A stretch of 64,000 nucleotides of DNA from a bacterium. GTDB lineage: Bacteria; Zhuqueibacterota; Zhuqueibacteria; Zhuqueibacterales; Geothermadaptataceae. Below are positions 54,025 through 62,611 of this stretch, piece after piece; position 1 is the first letter of the stretch; the number at the start of each line of letters is the position of its first letter. The stretch is taken from assembly GCA_024275575.1 (NCBI GenBank), contig JAJRYV010000101.1:41434-105433 (forward strand), written 5' to 3'. The notes under the pieces are model-generated. The model ran no database searches, was not told where the DNA came from, and was given only the letters and a program-made list of their open reading frames with translations. Both the position numbers and the translations under genes were made by a program.

Positions 54025-56862
54025 ATGAAATCCATTTTGGATATAAATCTGGAAAATAAAATAATTGCGCTAATCGCCGCAGCGTTTTTGTTGCTCGGAC
54101 AGGCTGCATCCTTGTCGGCACAGAATCCTTTGGAAGTTGATCTCAACCGTATCGAAGCCTCGAAATTTCCTGAAATCGCTTCGTATTTAACTGTTCGCGA
54201 TATCGATGGCAATACCGTTGGCGGCCTCACTGAAGATAATTTTGAAGTTTATGAAGACGACACCCGCGAGCTGCCCATCACTGTGGTCGAAATCACCGAC
54301 GCCACCGATGGTGTCAGTGTCGTATTGGTGATCGATCGCAGCACCAGTATGCTGGGCCAGCGCATTACCGATGCCAAAGCGGCTGCGCAACATTTCGTCA
54401 ATTTGATGACCGAAAAAGATCAGGCCGCGGTTGTTAGTTTTGCCAATACACCGCGCCTCGATATTACATTTACCAGTGATAAAACGGCTTTGCATGCCGC
54501 TATCGAGCAGATTTTTGCCCAGGGCGGCACCGCTGTTTACGATGCACTCATCCGTGCGGTCGATGAGATTGAACCGGTCAGCGGCCGCCGCGCCATCATT
54601 CTTATGACCGACGGTGAAGACAAGCACAGCACACGCACGCTGGATCAGGCGATTGCCCGCGCTGTCGAAGTCAATGTGCCCGTGTATACTATCGGTCTTG
54701 ATGTCGGCAGCACGGAAAAAATCGAGCTTGGCCGCATTGCAGATGAAACCGGCGGGCAGTTTTATGACAGCCCAAGCTCAAGTGATCTGGCAACGATTTA
54801 TCAACGTATTTCCGAATTGCTGCACCACTCATATATCGTTTCATACGACACGCATAATCCGGCCCGCGACGGCAGTTTGCGCCGGGTGGAAATCATCACC
54901 AATCAATTGACCTCGACCGGCTCAGATACCGGCAGCTATCGCGCACCGCTGGATATTGCGCCGTTTGTGCTGACAACCGATGATATTCCCGTCCCCGGGC
55001 GTGAATTCAGACTCGATATCGAGGTGCCGACCGGTGGAAACCCGATTTTTCGCATGCAAAAACTGCTGCTGCGCCTCGGTTATGATCAACAATTCATGGC
55101 CGTGGCCGCCGGCGCCGGAAAGATTGCCGCCGGTTCCATGTGGGGCGGCACTGCCGATTATACCCTCGATTTTACAATAAACGAAAACCAGGGTTTTATT
55201 GATATTACCTTGACAAAAAAGGCCGGTCTGACGCCGGTTGCCGGTTTTGGAGATATTGGATTCATAACGTTTCTGCTCAATCCGCAGGTACCGGACCGGC
55301 AGGTTCTCAATTTTAAATTTCTTTCGTTATCCGCCTATGACGATAATGATGTATTAATCACGACTCAAACCAACGATCTGAGCGTGCAGGTCTTTGGTTA
55401 TACCACTGTAGAGCTGGCGAGCAGCGAAACGCCCGGTCCCGGTAAATCATTCTCAGTTCTTGTGCGAGTACCGGCACATAGCCGCAATTTACCCCTGACC
55501 CGTCGCCTCAAATTTGAACTACAGTACGATTCGACTTATTTGTATTTTCCCGACCCGGCTGAAGCGGCATTTCAGGCCGGCGGGTTGCTCGGAAAAAGCG
55601 GAGAATATGCACTTGATTCCGTCGTGAAAACTACGGAAGGCAAAATCGAATTCGAATTGAGCAGGTTGCCGGCTTACCAGATGATGCGGGGCAAGGGCGA
55701 CTTTCTCAGCATCACATTTTCGGCGGCGATGACTTTGCCGGACAGCACAAAACTGGATTTTAGCCTGAAAAATCTTTCCGGAGCTGATGATGCAAACTGG
55801 GAAGTTCCTTTGATGGCTGAAAATTTAAGCCTGACGAGTTATGGCCTGATCGTCTGGCCCGGTGATGCCAACAATAGCGGCAGCGTCGAGCTTGCAGATG
55901 TCAATTTTCTCGGCATCAATTGGGGCGTTAGTGGGCCGGGGCGTAAAAATGAACCCGACGTCATGGCCTGGAAGGGCCAGCTCTGCGGTCGCTACGAGGT
56001 CTACAACGCTGCTTTCGCCGATGGCAACGGCAGCGGTAATATCGATGAACGCGATCTCATTCCCATCGCTATAAACTGGGGACGCCGACGCGATGCGCAG
56101 CATGTGGCGTTAAATAAACGAAATATCAAAACCAGTGGTACTGCGCAGGGTGAAATCGAAGTTTCAATTCGGCAGGATGGCAACACCACCGGTGCTTATC
56201 GTTTATTGCTGCGCCTGGTAAGCGCCAACCCGGCCACGGTGCGTGGATTCACTTTTTGCGTCAATCATAATACCAACGGTATCGATTTGCTCAATGCTGT
56301 TGCCGGCAATCTTTGGGAAGATGATCCGCTGGTGTTTTCCTATTTTTCTGCCAATCCGGAAGAGATTTCAGCCTGTATTATGCTCAAACCCGGTGCTACG
56401 GCTAACGTTGAAGATGGTGTGCTCGCCGAAGTTTTGCTCATCGCCAATCAGCAACCGGCGCTGGATTTGTTCGCCTTTGATCGTGTCGGTCTGATCGCTG
56501 CCGATGGTGTGGTGACGGAGAAAACGCTGAACCTCACCAGTGCAATCAGCGAAGATAGTACTTTGCCCGCGGAATTCAGCGTCAGCCCGGCCTACCCAAA
56601 TCCGTTCAACCCGGAGACACGTATTCAATATATCATGCCGCAGCCCGGCAAGGTTTCCATTGCTGTTTTTAACATGCAGGGGCAATTGGTACAACAGTTT
56701 GCAGCGAACATCGCACAGCCCGGAAATTATAACTGGCGTTGGCGCGGCGATGATTTCAGCGGCAAGCAGGTGACCAGTGGTGTTTATTTCTGGCAAATCA
56801 TCGCACAACTGCATGATGGAAAGCAGGTTGTGCAAACGCAAAAAGTAACTTTGATGCGATAG
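54025..56862 (+). CDS. Von Willebrand A surface protein with cohesin-like, dockerin-like and sorting domains
   Basis: The start at ATG 54025 has GGAGG 9 bp upstream; 945 residues. After the signal peptide (cut near SLSAQ) a VWA domain spans about 95-270 with the MIDAS DRSTSM (Asp104-x-Ser106-x-Ser108) and MTDGED, so it can bind a metal-dependent ligand. Two cohesin-like sandwiches follow (about 320-600). Around 612-690 are two dockerin-like Ca-loops, GDANNSGSVELADVNF and DGNGSGNIDERDLIP. A third cohesin-like domain and the C-terminal YPNPFNPETRIQY sorting domain complete it. A cell-surface adhesin or structural fibre is likely. Having both cohesin- and dockerin-like parts in one chain is unusual outside cellulosomes. 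Confidence 0.82.
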   Translation: MKSILDINLENKIIALIAAAFLLLGQAASLSAQNPLEVDLNRIEASKFPEIASYLTVRDIDGNTVGGLTEDNFEVYEDDTRELPITVVEITDATDGVSVVLVIDRSTSMLGQRITDAKAAAQHFVNLMTEKDQAAVVSFANTPRLDITFTSDKTALHAAIEQIFAQGGTAVYDALIRAVDEIEPVSGRRAIILMTDGEDKHSTRTLDQAIARAVEVNVPVYTIGLDVGSTEKIELGRIADETGGQFYDSPSSSDLATIYQRISELLHHSYIVSYDTHNPARDGSLRRVEIITNQLTSTGSDTGSYRAPLDIAPFVLTTDDIPVPGREFRLDIEVPTGGNPIFRMQKLLLRLGYDQQFMAVAAGAGKIAAGSMWGGTADYTLDFTINENQGFIDITLTKKAGLTPVAGFGDIGFITFLLNPQVPDRQVLNFKFLSLSAYDDNDVLITTQTNDLSVQVFGYTTVELASSETPGPGKSFSVLVRVPAHSRNLPLTRRLKFELQYDSTYLYFPDPAEAAFQAGGLLGKSGEYALDSVVKTTEGKIEFELSRLPAYQMMRGKGDFLSITFSAAMTLPDSTKLDFSLKNLSGADDANWEVPLMAENLSLTSYGLIVWPGDANNSGSVELADVNFLGINWGVSGPGRKNEPDVMAWKGQLCGRYEVYNAAFADGNGSGNIDERDLIPIAINWGRRRDAQHVALNKRNIKTSGTAQGEIEVSIRQDGNTTGAYRLLLRLVSANPATVRGFTFCVNHNTNGIDLLNAVAGNLWEDDPLVFSYFSANPEEISACIMLKPGATANVEDGVLAEVLLIANQQPALDLFAFDRVGLIAADGVVTEKTLNLTSAISEDSTLPAEFSVSPAYPNPFNPETRIQYIMPQPGKVSIAVFNMQGQLVQQFAANIAQPGNYNWRWRGDDFSGKQVTSGVYFWQIIAQLHDGKQVVQTQKVTLMR

Positions 56863-56936
56863 AACAAGATTAAAACTCTGCCGGAGTTGCAAACTCTCGC
56901 AGGATAAGACTTTGGAGTAAAAGGAGTAAAAATAAA

Positions 56937-57341
56937 ATGTCCAACGGAACTTTAATGTTACGCATGATCGACGTCGTTTTCATTTTGCTGTTCGGTTTCA
57001 TCGCTGTTTCACAAATCAGCAAAGCCGAAGCGATCGAACCTTCGAAAAGTACTGAAGCGGAGGAGAAAGCTCCCGAGGGCGCCTCTATCACGATTATCAA
57101 CGTGCGTAGCGATGGGGTTTACAGCGCTGATGGCGGCGACATCCTCATGCGCAGCACGCGTGAAATTCGTGGTTACTTGCGCAATGCGCTCAATGAAGCA
57201 CGGGCCCGCAATATGAAACTCGGCGTGCGCATCCGCTCTTCCTGGGATGCTCCGGCGCAAAAAACTTTGGCCGTCGCCAAAGTATGCCGTGAGCTGGGCA
57301 TCCCCAAAGGCCTGGATGTGATTAAAATTCGCCAATTTTAG
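56937..57341 (+). CDS. TolR/ExbD-type protein 1
   Basis: The 134-residue protein has one N-terminal membrane helix (RMIDVVFILLFGFIAV), whose aspartate at about residue 12 corresponds to the proton-relaying Asp of ExbD and TolR. The periplasmic domain (about 45-134) contains VRSDGVYSADGGDILM and the TolR-like helical pair (TREIRGYLRNALNEARARN). The cytoplasmic tail is very short, about 8 residues. AGGAG precedes the ATG. Ten base pairs separate it from a second TolR-like gene. Confidence 0.8.
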   Translation: MSNGTLMLRMIDVVFILLFGFIAVSQISKAEAIEPSKSTEAEEKAPEGASITIINVRSDGVYSADGGDILMRSTREIRGYLRNALNEARARNMKLGVRIRSSWDAPAQKTLAVAKVCRELGIPKGLDVIKIRQF

Positions 57342-57351
57342 GAGAAGGGAA

Positions 57352-57747
57352 ATGGGAAACAAAACGATGATGATGCGGCTCATCGATGTCGCGCTGATAA
57401 TCTTGCTCGGTTTTATCGCCATCAGCCGTCTCAAAACCGAATATATCGATTTGCCCGCTGCCGGTGATGCGCAACCGCAAACCGACCGTGTTGCGACCGC
57501 TGTTCTGCATATTTATGATAATCATTATGATTACGTCATGAACGGGCGGAAAAAACGCACAAAATCGGTGGCCGAGCTCGAGCGCGTATTGCTGGGTTCA
57601 AAATCGAATTTATTGCGGCGAAGGACAAAACTGGTGGTGAATATCGAACCCCATAAATCGAGCATCATGCAAAATCTTGTCGATGTGCTGGATATTTGTC
57701 AGCGAAACCAAATAGAGAAGAATTTCGATTATGACCGGATTAACTGA
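57352..57747 (+). CDS. TolR/ExbD-type protein 2
   Basis: The 131-residue product has the same plan: a short basic N-terminus, a membrane helix RLIDVALIILLGFIAI with the conserved Asp near residue 12, and a periplasmic domain. In that domain YDNHYDYVMNGRKK replaces the usual D-G-x-Y, and the last part (QNLVDVLDICQRNQI) is the TolR C-terminal helix. It differs strongly from its neighbour after the helix, so it is not a recent duplicate. It overlaps the next gene by 17 bp, a sign of translational coupling. Confidence 0.78.
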   Translation: MGNKTMMMRLIDVALIILLGFIAISRLKTEYIDLPAAGDAQPQTDRVATAVLHIYDNHYDYVMNGRKKRTKSVAELERVLLGSKSNLLRRRTKLVVNIEPHKSSIMQNLVDVLDICQRNQIEKNFDYDRIN

Positions 57748-58810
57748 ATACATACGGAATCGTGACAACCTGCTGCCGTTATCCATTTATTTTGGAACGG
57801 GAATTCTCTTGATCCTGTTCATTCTGCTACACCTTTTTGGTTATGAAAAAATGATGCAGCAGATGGAAAGCAATAAAAAGATGGAAGTGCGAGAGCTGAT
57901 GAAGTTGAGCTTTAAACCCAGGGCCAAAACAGCCAACCGCAAGCTTTCAAGCCGGGCGAAAAAAAAGCCGGACAAAGCAAAAGCAAAAGTCAGCCCGCTG
58001 CAGAAAATTGAAAGCAAACCACTGGTAAAAGCGCCGGATGTACAGGAGCTGATGAAAGGGCTCAATACGAAAAGACTGATCCAGAAAAAAACAGCGATCA
58101 GGCGCACCGTACAGAGCGCCAATATCCTGCCGAACATCGGTGTGAATTCTTCAAAACGAAGGACGAAGCGCAGTGTGCAAAAGGCTGATTTTAACATTTC
58201 GTTTAGCTCGACGCCGAGCAAACGAGCGAGCGGCCGCCGGGCAGTTGCCGGTTCATCACAGGGGAATTCGATCGCCACGGGTTCTGTGAGCCGGGGCGCC
58301 ACAACGGGCACCGACAACGGAGTTGCCATCTCCGGCCGGGCTTCGACCCGGACAACACGAACCGCCGGCAGCGGCGCCGCCGGAGCAACGATTTCACTGC
58401 CTTCAACCGGCGATGGCGATAGCGAAGCGTCTATCGATTTGCACGCGCTGATCGAATGGATGAAAAAACACCCGGGCACGATCCCCAAACTTGTGGCTTA
58501 TGAAATGGGTCACAATCGCGGTGATTTATCCTCGGCGGTCACTTTTCGTCAAAGCGGAAAAAACTATACATTTTACATATCTTGCAATGAAAAAGAATTG
58601 CTGTTGCGTGTCTGCCTCGTGGAGAGAAATACTTTTATCCTGCTCAAAGACAAGGGCATAACCGAGGAAAGCAATTTCCTCACCACCGGCGATGTCATCC
58701 GTGACGGTCGCCGGATTCAATCATTGATCAGTGCGCGCAAAGCGCCGGGAAACAAGGCAAATGCATTCTATAGCCTGTTCTGGGCCTGGTGGCAAAATAT
58801 AAGTGAGTAA
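57731..58810 (+). CDS. TonB/TolA-like inner-membrane protein
   Basis: The 359-residue protein starts inside the end of the TolR-like gene. One membrane helix (IYFGTGILLILFILLHLFGY, about 19-38) is followed by a long Lys/Arg/Ala/Ser-rich extended stretch (about 55-230), with SRAKKKPDKAKAK and a Gly/Thr/Ser-rich part, as in TonB and TolA linkers. The globular C-terminus (about 235-359; LIEWMKKHPGTIPKL, VTFRQSGKNYTFYISCNEKELL) is not the standard TonB fold as far as I can tell. It would span the periplasm and transmit motion from the channel/TolR complex to the outer membrane. Confidence 0.6.
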   Translation: MTGLTEYIRNRDNLLPLSIYFGTGILLILFILLHLFGYEKMMQQMESNKKMEVRELMKLSFKPRAKTANRKLSSRAKKKPDKAKAKVSPLQKIESKPLVKAPDVQELMKGLNTKRLIQKKTAIRRTVQSANILPNIGVNSSKRRTKRSVQKADFNISFSSTPSKRASGRRAVAGSSQGNSIATGSVSRGATTGTDNGVAISGRASTRTTRTAGSGAAGATISLPSTGDGDSEASIDLHALIEWMKKHPGTIPKLVAYEMGHNRGDLSSAVTFRQSGKNYTFYISCNEKELLLRVCLVERNTFILLKDKGITEESNFLTTGDVIRDGRRIQSLISARKAPGNKANAFYSLFWAWWQNISE

Positions 58811-58850
58811 AATTGGGAAATGGGTAACGATAAAACCTAAGGAGTTTGAG

Positions 58851-60344
58851 ATGGTAAAGGAATACCGGGTTGTACGAATTCTGCTGTGGATGTGCGCTTT
58901 TGCGCTGTTCGCAGGTTGTGCTTCCTCCGGTGGCGGAAAAATCGTGAAAAGAAAGCAGCGACGCCTGCCGCCAGGGCTTGACAGCACCACAGTTTGGGAA
59001 TCGGCGTCGTTGGCGGATGCCAATTTCGTTTCAGCCCGACGCAGTAAAGAAGCGCAAAAACATCAGGCGATCGCACAGCGCAATAGCAGGAAAGTCGATG
59101 AATTCTGGAATTTACTCGAAGGGAAAAGTAGGGCGAGAAATCTGACGAGTTCTGAAAAAAATCAATTCGACCGCGCTTTTGCTGATGGCGCCAAAGCATT
59201 GGAACGTTGGAAGAAGATCACCGGTAACGGCCAGCGAAATGAGATGTCAGCCAGCGCGCAGAATGCCTGCTTAACAGCCCGCCGGCATCTTGAACAGGCG
59301 GTTCGGTTGGACCCGTTTGATAAAAATGCCCGCATGTTGCTCGCGGTGACTTATTATAATTTGCAGCATATTTTTGGGCAGCAGAATAATTATCAAAAAG
59401 CGATTGATATTCTCGAGCGGTTGGTGCGTATCGAAAAGGGTGAACCGGAACTGTTCCGTTCATTGGCTGAAAACTACATGGCGCTGCAGCAATGGGATGC
59501 CGCGGCGCGCCAGTTTAAAAAAGCTGAATTTGTGCTCAAAAAAACCGCCTTTGCCGCCCCGCCGGATACCGCAAAACTCTTTTATTACGCTTATATGCAA
59601 GGCGACATGACCGCGCGTTTGTATCAGCCGCAAGCAGCTATTGCATTGTTTAAAAAGGCTGAAAAATACGCCCGCTCAAAAGGTGAAAAAGATGATGTTG
59701 ACAATTATATCAAATGGGTCAACTGGGATGGCGGAAATATCCGCAATTCAGAAGCCTGGGATAAAATCCTGCAACTTGAACAGGAAAAACAATACGCACA
59801 ACTCGATCGGGAAGCGAGCAGGCTCATCCCTTTGTTGCGCACAAAGAAGGCAAAATTATCGGTGCATCATAAACTCGCTGTCGCTGAATTTGAATTCCTC
59901 AATAAAAAATCCAAAGCTGTTGAACGCATGCGCCGGGTTTATGATTCTTTGAGCCGGCAGGAACTGGCTTCGCCAAATGAAGAGATCAGCGCCTATTTGA
60001 ATACTTACGGCGCCATGCTTTTCCGTTTTGGCGTCGAAGCGCGCGAGCGGCAGGAAAACAAGCTGGCGCTGGCGTATTTTAAAAAAGCGACCGAATTTGA
60101 ATGGGATCAGATCGCGAAACCCAATTTTGAACTCGTGACGCTGGTTTGGAATACACCAAATCAGGCGATTAATTTCGGTAAAACCGCACTGCGCTCCGCC
60201 GCCGGCTTGAGCGAATATGAAATGTGTCAACTGATATCATTGATGGTGAAAGCACATAAAAGCGCCGGTTTGTACGACGAGGCGCGCACCTATTTTAACC
60301 AATGGAAAGTTTGTCAGAAAGGACAAGTACACGATGCTGAATAA
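58851..60344 (+). CDS. TPR lipoprotein
   Basis: The start at ATG 58851 has CTAAGGAG 6 bp upstream. The 497-residue protein has a lipoprotein signal (ILLWMCAFALFAGC, lipid cysteine near 23) and then several TPR units (AARRHLEQAVRLDPFDKNARML near 143 and YQKAIDILERLVRIEKGEPELFRSLAENYMAL near 185, plus more to the end). The likely location is the inner face of the outer membrane. TPR lipoproteins are common structural partners in gliding and secretion machines. It overlaps the last gene by 11 bp. Confidence 0.7.
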   Translation: MVKEYRVVRILLWMCAFALFAGCASSGGGKIVKRKQRRLPPGLDSTTVWESASLADANFVSARRSKEAQKHQAIAQRNSRKVDEFWNLLEGKSRARNLTSSEKNQFDRAFADGAKALERWKKITGNGQRNEMSASAQNACLTARRHLEQAVRLDPFDKNARMLLAVTYYNLQHIFGQQNNYQKAIDILERLVRIEKGEPELFRSLAENYMALQQWDAAARQFKKAEFVLKKTAFAAPPDTAKLFYYAYMQGDMTARLYQPQAAIALFKKAEKYARSKGEKDDVDNYIKWVNWDGGNIRNSEAWDKILQLEQEKQYAQLDREASRLIPLLRTKKAKLSVHHKLAVAEFEFLNKKSKAVERMRRVYDSLSRQELASPNEEISAYLNTYGAMLFRFGVEARERQENKLALAYFKKATEFEWDQIAKPNFELVTLVWNTPNQAINFGKTALRSAAGLSEYEMCQLISLMVKAHKSAGLYDEARTYFNQWKVCQKGQVHDAE

Positions 60345-60975
60345 GAAAATTTTAAGCAGATATATCGTCGCTGCGTGTGTTTTGTTCACCTTTCTGCCGG
60401 TTTTATTTGCGCAAAATAATCAGGTGATCATCGATCAATCGATCATCCAGTCGACGACGGTGAATAACAAGCGATTGATTGCGCTTTTCGCTGAGGATTT
60501 CATGATTCCGGAAAACAGCATTGCCCGGTTGGTTATTTACGATCTCTCCGGCGATGGTTTTGGCGAAGGTGACATCGCACGGACATTTCCCGGCGGGCGG
60601 TTTTATGTGATCACACCTAGTGCACGCACGCAAAAGATTATGAACAGTTGGAGCTTTGGCGGCAATGTCAGATTTACCGCCAATTCCAAAGACTCGCCGG
60701 AATTGTTCGAAAATGCACCTGATTCCGTTCGCGCCATGGGCGGTATCTTCGCTTCGCTTTTGCGCGGCATGCGACGAAACTATGGTGGCGAGCCCTTCAA
60801 ATTACATCTCGAGCAGAATGACGGCGTCACCTCGGTTGAAATGTGGGGTTATTCTCCGGAACTGATGCGCTACAGCCCGCCGCCGGAAAACAAGGTGCCG
60901 CTGGAAGTCCCGGTGATGAAGCTCATCTACCTCGAAAAGACAGTCGTTGATTCTGTATTTTCCACCCCGCGATAA
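60334..60975 (+). CDS. Small exported protein, last gene of the block
   Basis: The 213-residue protein has a signal peptide (YIVAACVLFTFLPVLFAQ). The mature region is mixed alpha/beta, with YDLSGDGFGEGDIARTFPGGRFYVITP, and I recognise no family. It starts within the end of the TPR lipoprotein gene (11-bp overlap), which ties it to the same function. A terminator follows 29 bp after its stop. Confidence 0.6.
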   Translation: MLNKKILSRYIVAACVLFTFLPVLFAQNNQVIIDQSIIQSTTVNNKRLIALFAEDFMIPENSIARLVIYDLSGDGFGEGDIARTFPGGRFYVITPSARTQKIMNSWSFGGNVRFTANSKDSPELFENAPDSVRAMGGIFASLLRGMRRNYGGEPFKLHLEQNDGVTSVEMWGYSPELMRYSPPPENKVPLEVPVMKLIYLEKTVVDSVFSTPR

Positions 60976-61002
60976 AAAATTTTTCGATTCCCATTACTCC
61001 TG

Positions 61003-61034
61003 AAGCCTCAGCATTTTTGCTGGGGCTTTTTTTT
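61003..61034 (+). terminator. Rho-independent terminator of the surface-machine block
   Basis: The stem AGCCTCAGC/GCTGGGGCT (one G-T pair) with a 6-nt loop is followed by a run of eight T residues. Confidence 0.9.
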
Positions 61035-61178
61035 ATGAATGACAAGATTTTACAAAGAATGCGTTTTATTTCATCGCTGAAATTTTAGATTTAATAAAAA
61101 CGAGTTCATTGTTTTGAAGCCAGATTATTGGGGAGACTGAACAGGTACAATTTGTTACCTGAGAACAGGAAAAACCGC

Positions 61179-62561
61179 ATGAAATTACTCAAAATTATCC
61201 TCGGCATTGTTTTCTTTCTCACCCTTCTTTTTTTTGTTTTTCTGACGCCTGTCGATATTACGCCATATTTTGAAACGGATTATTACCGCACCTCCCGAAT
61301 GCAACTCGATAGCCTTTTGCTACAAAAGCGAGTACGAAGCGGCCCGCTGCATGCGGGGTTTTCGAAAATCAGTTTTACACCGCGATTTATATCATCCGGC
61401 AATCCTCAGAAAGCTGATGAGTTTAACCGGTTGCCGCTGGCCGGATACGGCAACCGCAAAGGCAAACTCACCGATAAAATTCACGACAGTCTGTTTGTCA
61501 AATGTGTCGCACTGAAGGTTGATGATGCCACCGTATTTCTGGTTGCGCTCGATTTGCTCATCGTGCCGCAGGAAATTCGTTTTGCGGTTGCTCAACGCCT
61601 GGGCGAAATAGCCGGCATAATCCGGGAGCAGCTCTATTTTTCAGCAACGCACTCCCATTCTTCACTCGGTGGCTGGGGTAAGGGATTCGTCGCCGAATCT
61701 TTCGCCGGTCCTTTCGATGCGCGGGTGCGGCAGTGGATTACGGCACAGACGGTTGCTGCTATTTTAAGTGCAAAAAAGGACCTGGCTCCGGCCTGCTGGG
61801 TTTATGGCACATTCCGCGCCCCCGATTTTATTCGCAATCGTCTGATCGGTGAAAAAGGCCGTGTGAATGATCGCTTTGATTTTTTGTATTTTGAAAAAGA
61901 GAAAAATCACAGCGCCGTCATCGGTTTTTACGGCGCCCACGCCACCGTCCTTTCCGACGATAACATGCAATGCAGCGCTGATTATCCCGGTTACTGGCAG
62001 CGGGCGATCGAGGGAAAAATACCGGGCAGCACCGCGCTGTTTTTTGCCGGATCGGTGGGCAGTCATCGCCCGGCAGGGCAGGGGAAAGCATTTGCCCGCG
62101 CAAAAAATATCGGTCTGGCGCTCGCCGATAGCGTGATTCGGCGCCTCGATGATTTTTCTGCGAAAACCGAATTAAATTTCAAAGCGCTCACCCTATCGCT
62201 GACCTTGCCGCCGAGCCAGATTCGCCTGCTGGAAGACTGGCGTTTGCGTCCCGTATGGGGACAAAAACTAATGTCTATTCCACCAACTGTGAGCCTGCAA
62301 ACGCTGCAACTAAACGATTTTATTCTCGCCACGACCCCCTGCGATTTTAGCGGTGAACTGGCGCTGCAAATCCACGATGCCCTGCAGCAAAAAGGTGTGC
62401 ACAGCACAATCTCCAGCTTTAATGGCGATTATGTCGGTTATATTATTCCGGGTAAATACTATCATCTCCCGGAATATGAACCTCGCCTCATGGGCTGGTT
62501 CGGTCCGTATATGGGAGATTACACGACGGAGTTGCTGCTACGTTTGATGGGTGGGTATTGA
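61179..62561 (+). CDS. Membrane-anchored neutral ceramidase-like hydrolase
   Basis: The start ATG 61179 gives 460 residues, with GGAAAAA upstream; an earlier frame start at 61128 is less likely. It has one N-terminal membrane helix (IILGIVFFLTLLFFVFLTPV). HAGFSKISFTPRF, LAGYGNRKG, and particularly FSATHSHSSLGGWGKG match the N-terminal catalytic domain of neutral/alkaline ceramidase, where the histidine motif holds zinc. The C-terminal domain of true ceramidases is reduced here. The active site faces outward, so the substrate would be an extracytoplasmic lipid or amide. It lies downstream of the surface-machine terminator. Confidence 0.72.
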   Translation: MKLLKIILGIVFFLTLLFFVFLTPVDITPYFETDYYRTSRMQLDSLLLQKRVRSGPLHAGFSKISFTPRFISSGNPQKADEFNRLPLAGYGNRKGKLTDKIHDSLFVKCVALKVDDATVFLVALDLLIVPQEIRFAVAQRLGEIAGIIREQLYFSATHSHSSLGGWGKGFVAESFAGPFDARVRQWITAQTVAAILSAKKDLAPACWVYGTFRAPDFIRNRLIGEKGRVNDRFDFLYFEKEKNHSAVIGFYGAHATVLSDDNMQCSADYPGYWQRAIEGKIPGSTALFFAGSVGSHRPAGQGKAFARAKNIGLALADSVIRRLDDFSAKTELNFKALTLSLTLPPSQIRLLEDWRLRPVWGQKLMSIPPTVSLQTLQLNDFILATTPCDFSGELALQIHDALQQKGVHSTISSFNGDYVGYIIPGKYYHLPEYEPRLMGWFGPYMGDYTTELLLRLMGGY

Positions 62562-62611
62562 ATGGTGGTTAGACGGACTCCTTTGACCTGGCAAGCATGA
62601 CGGAATATTTC

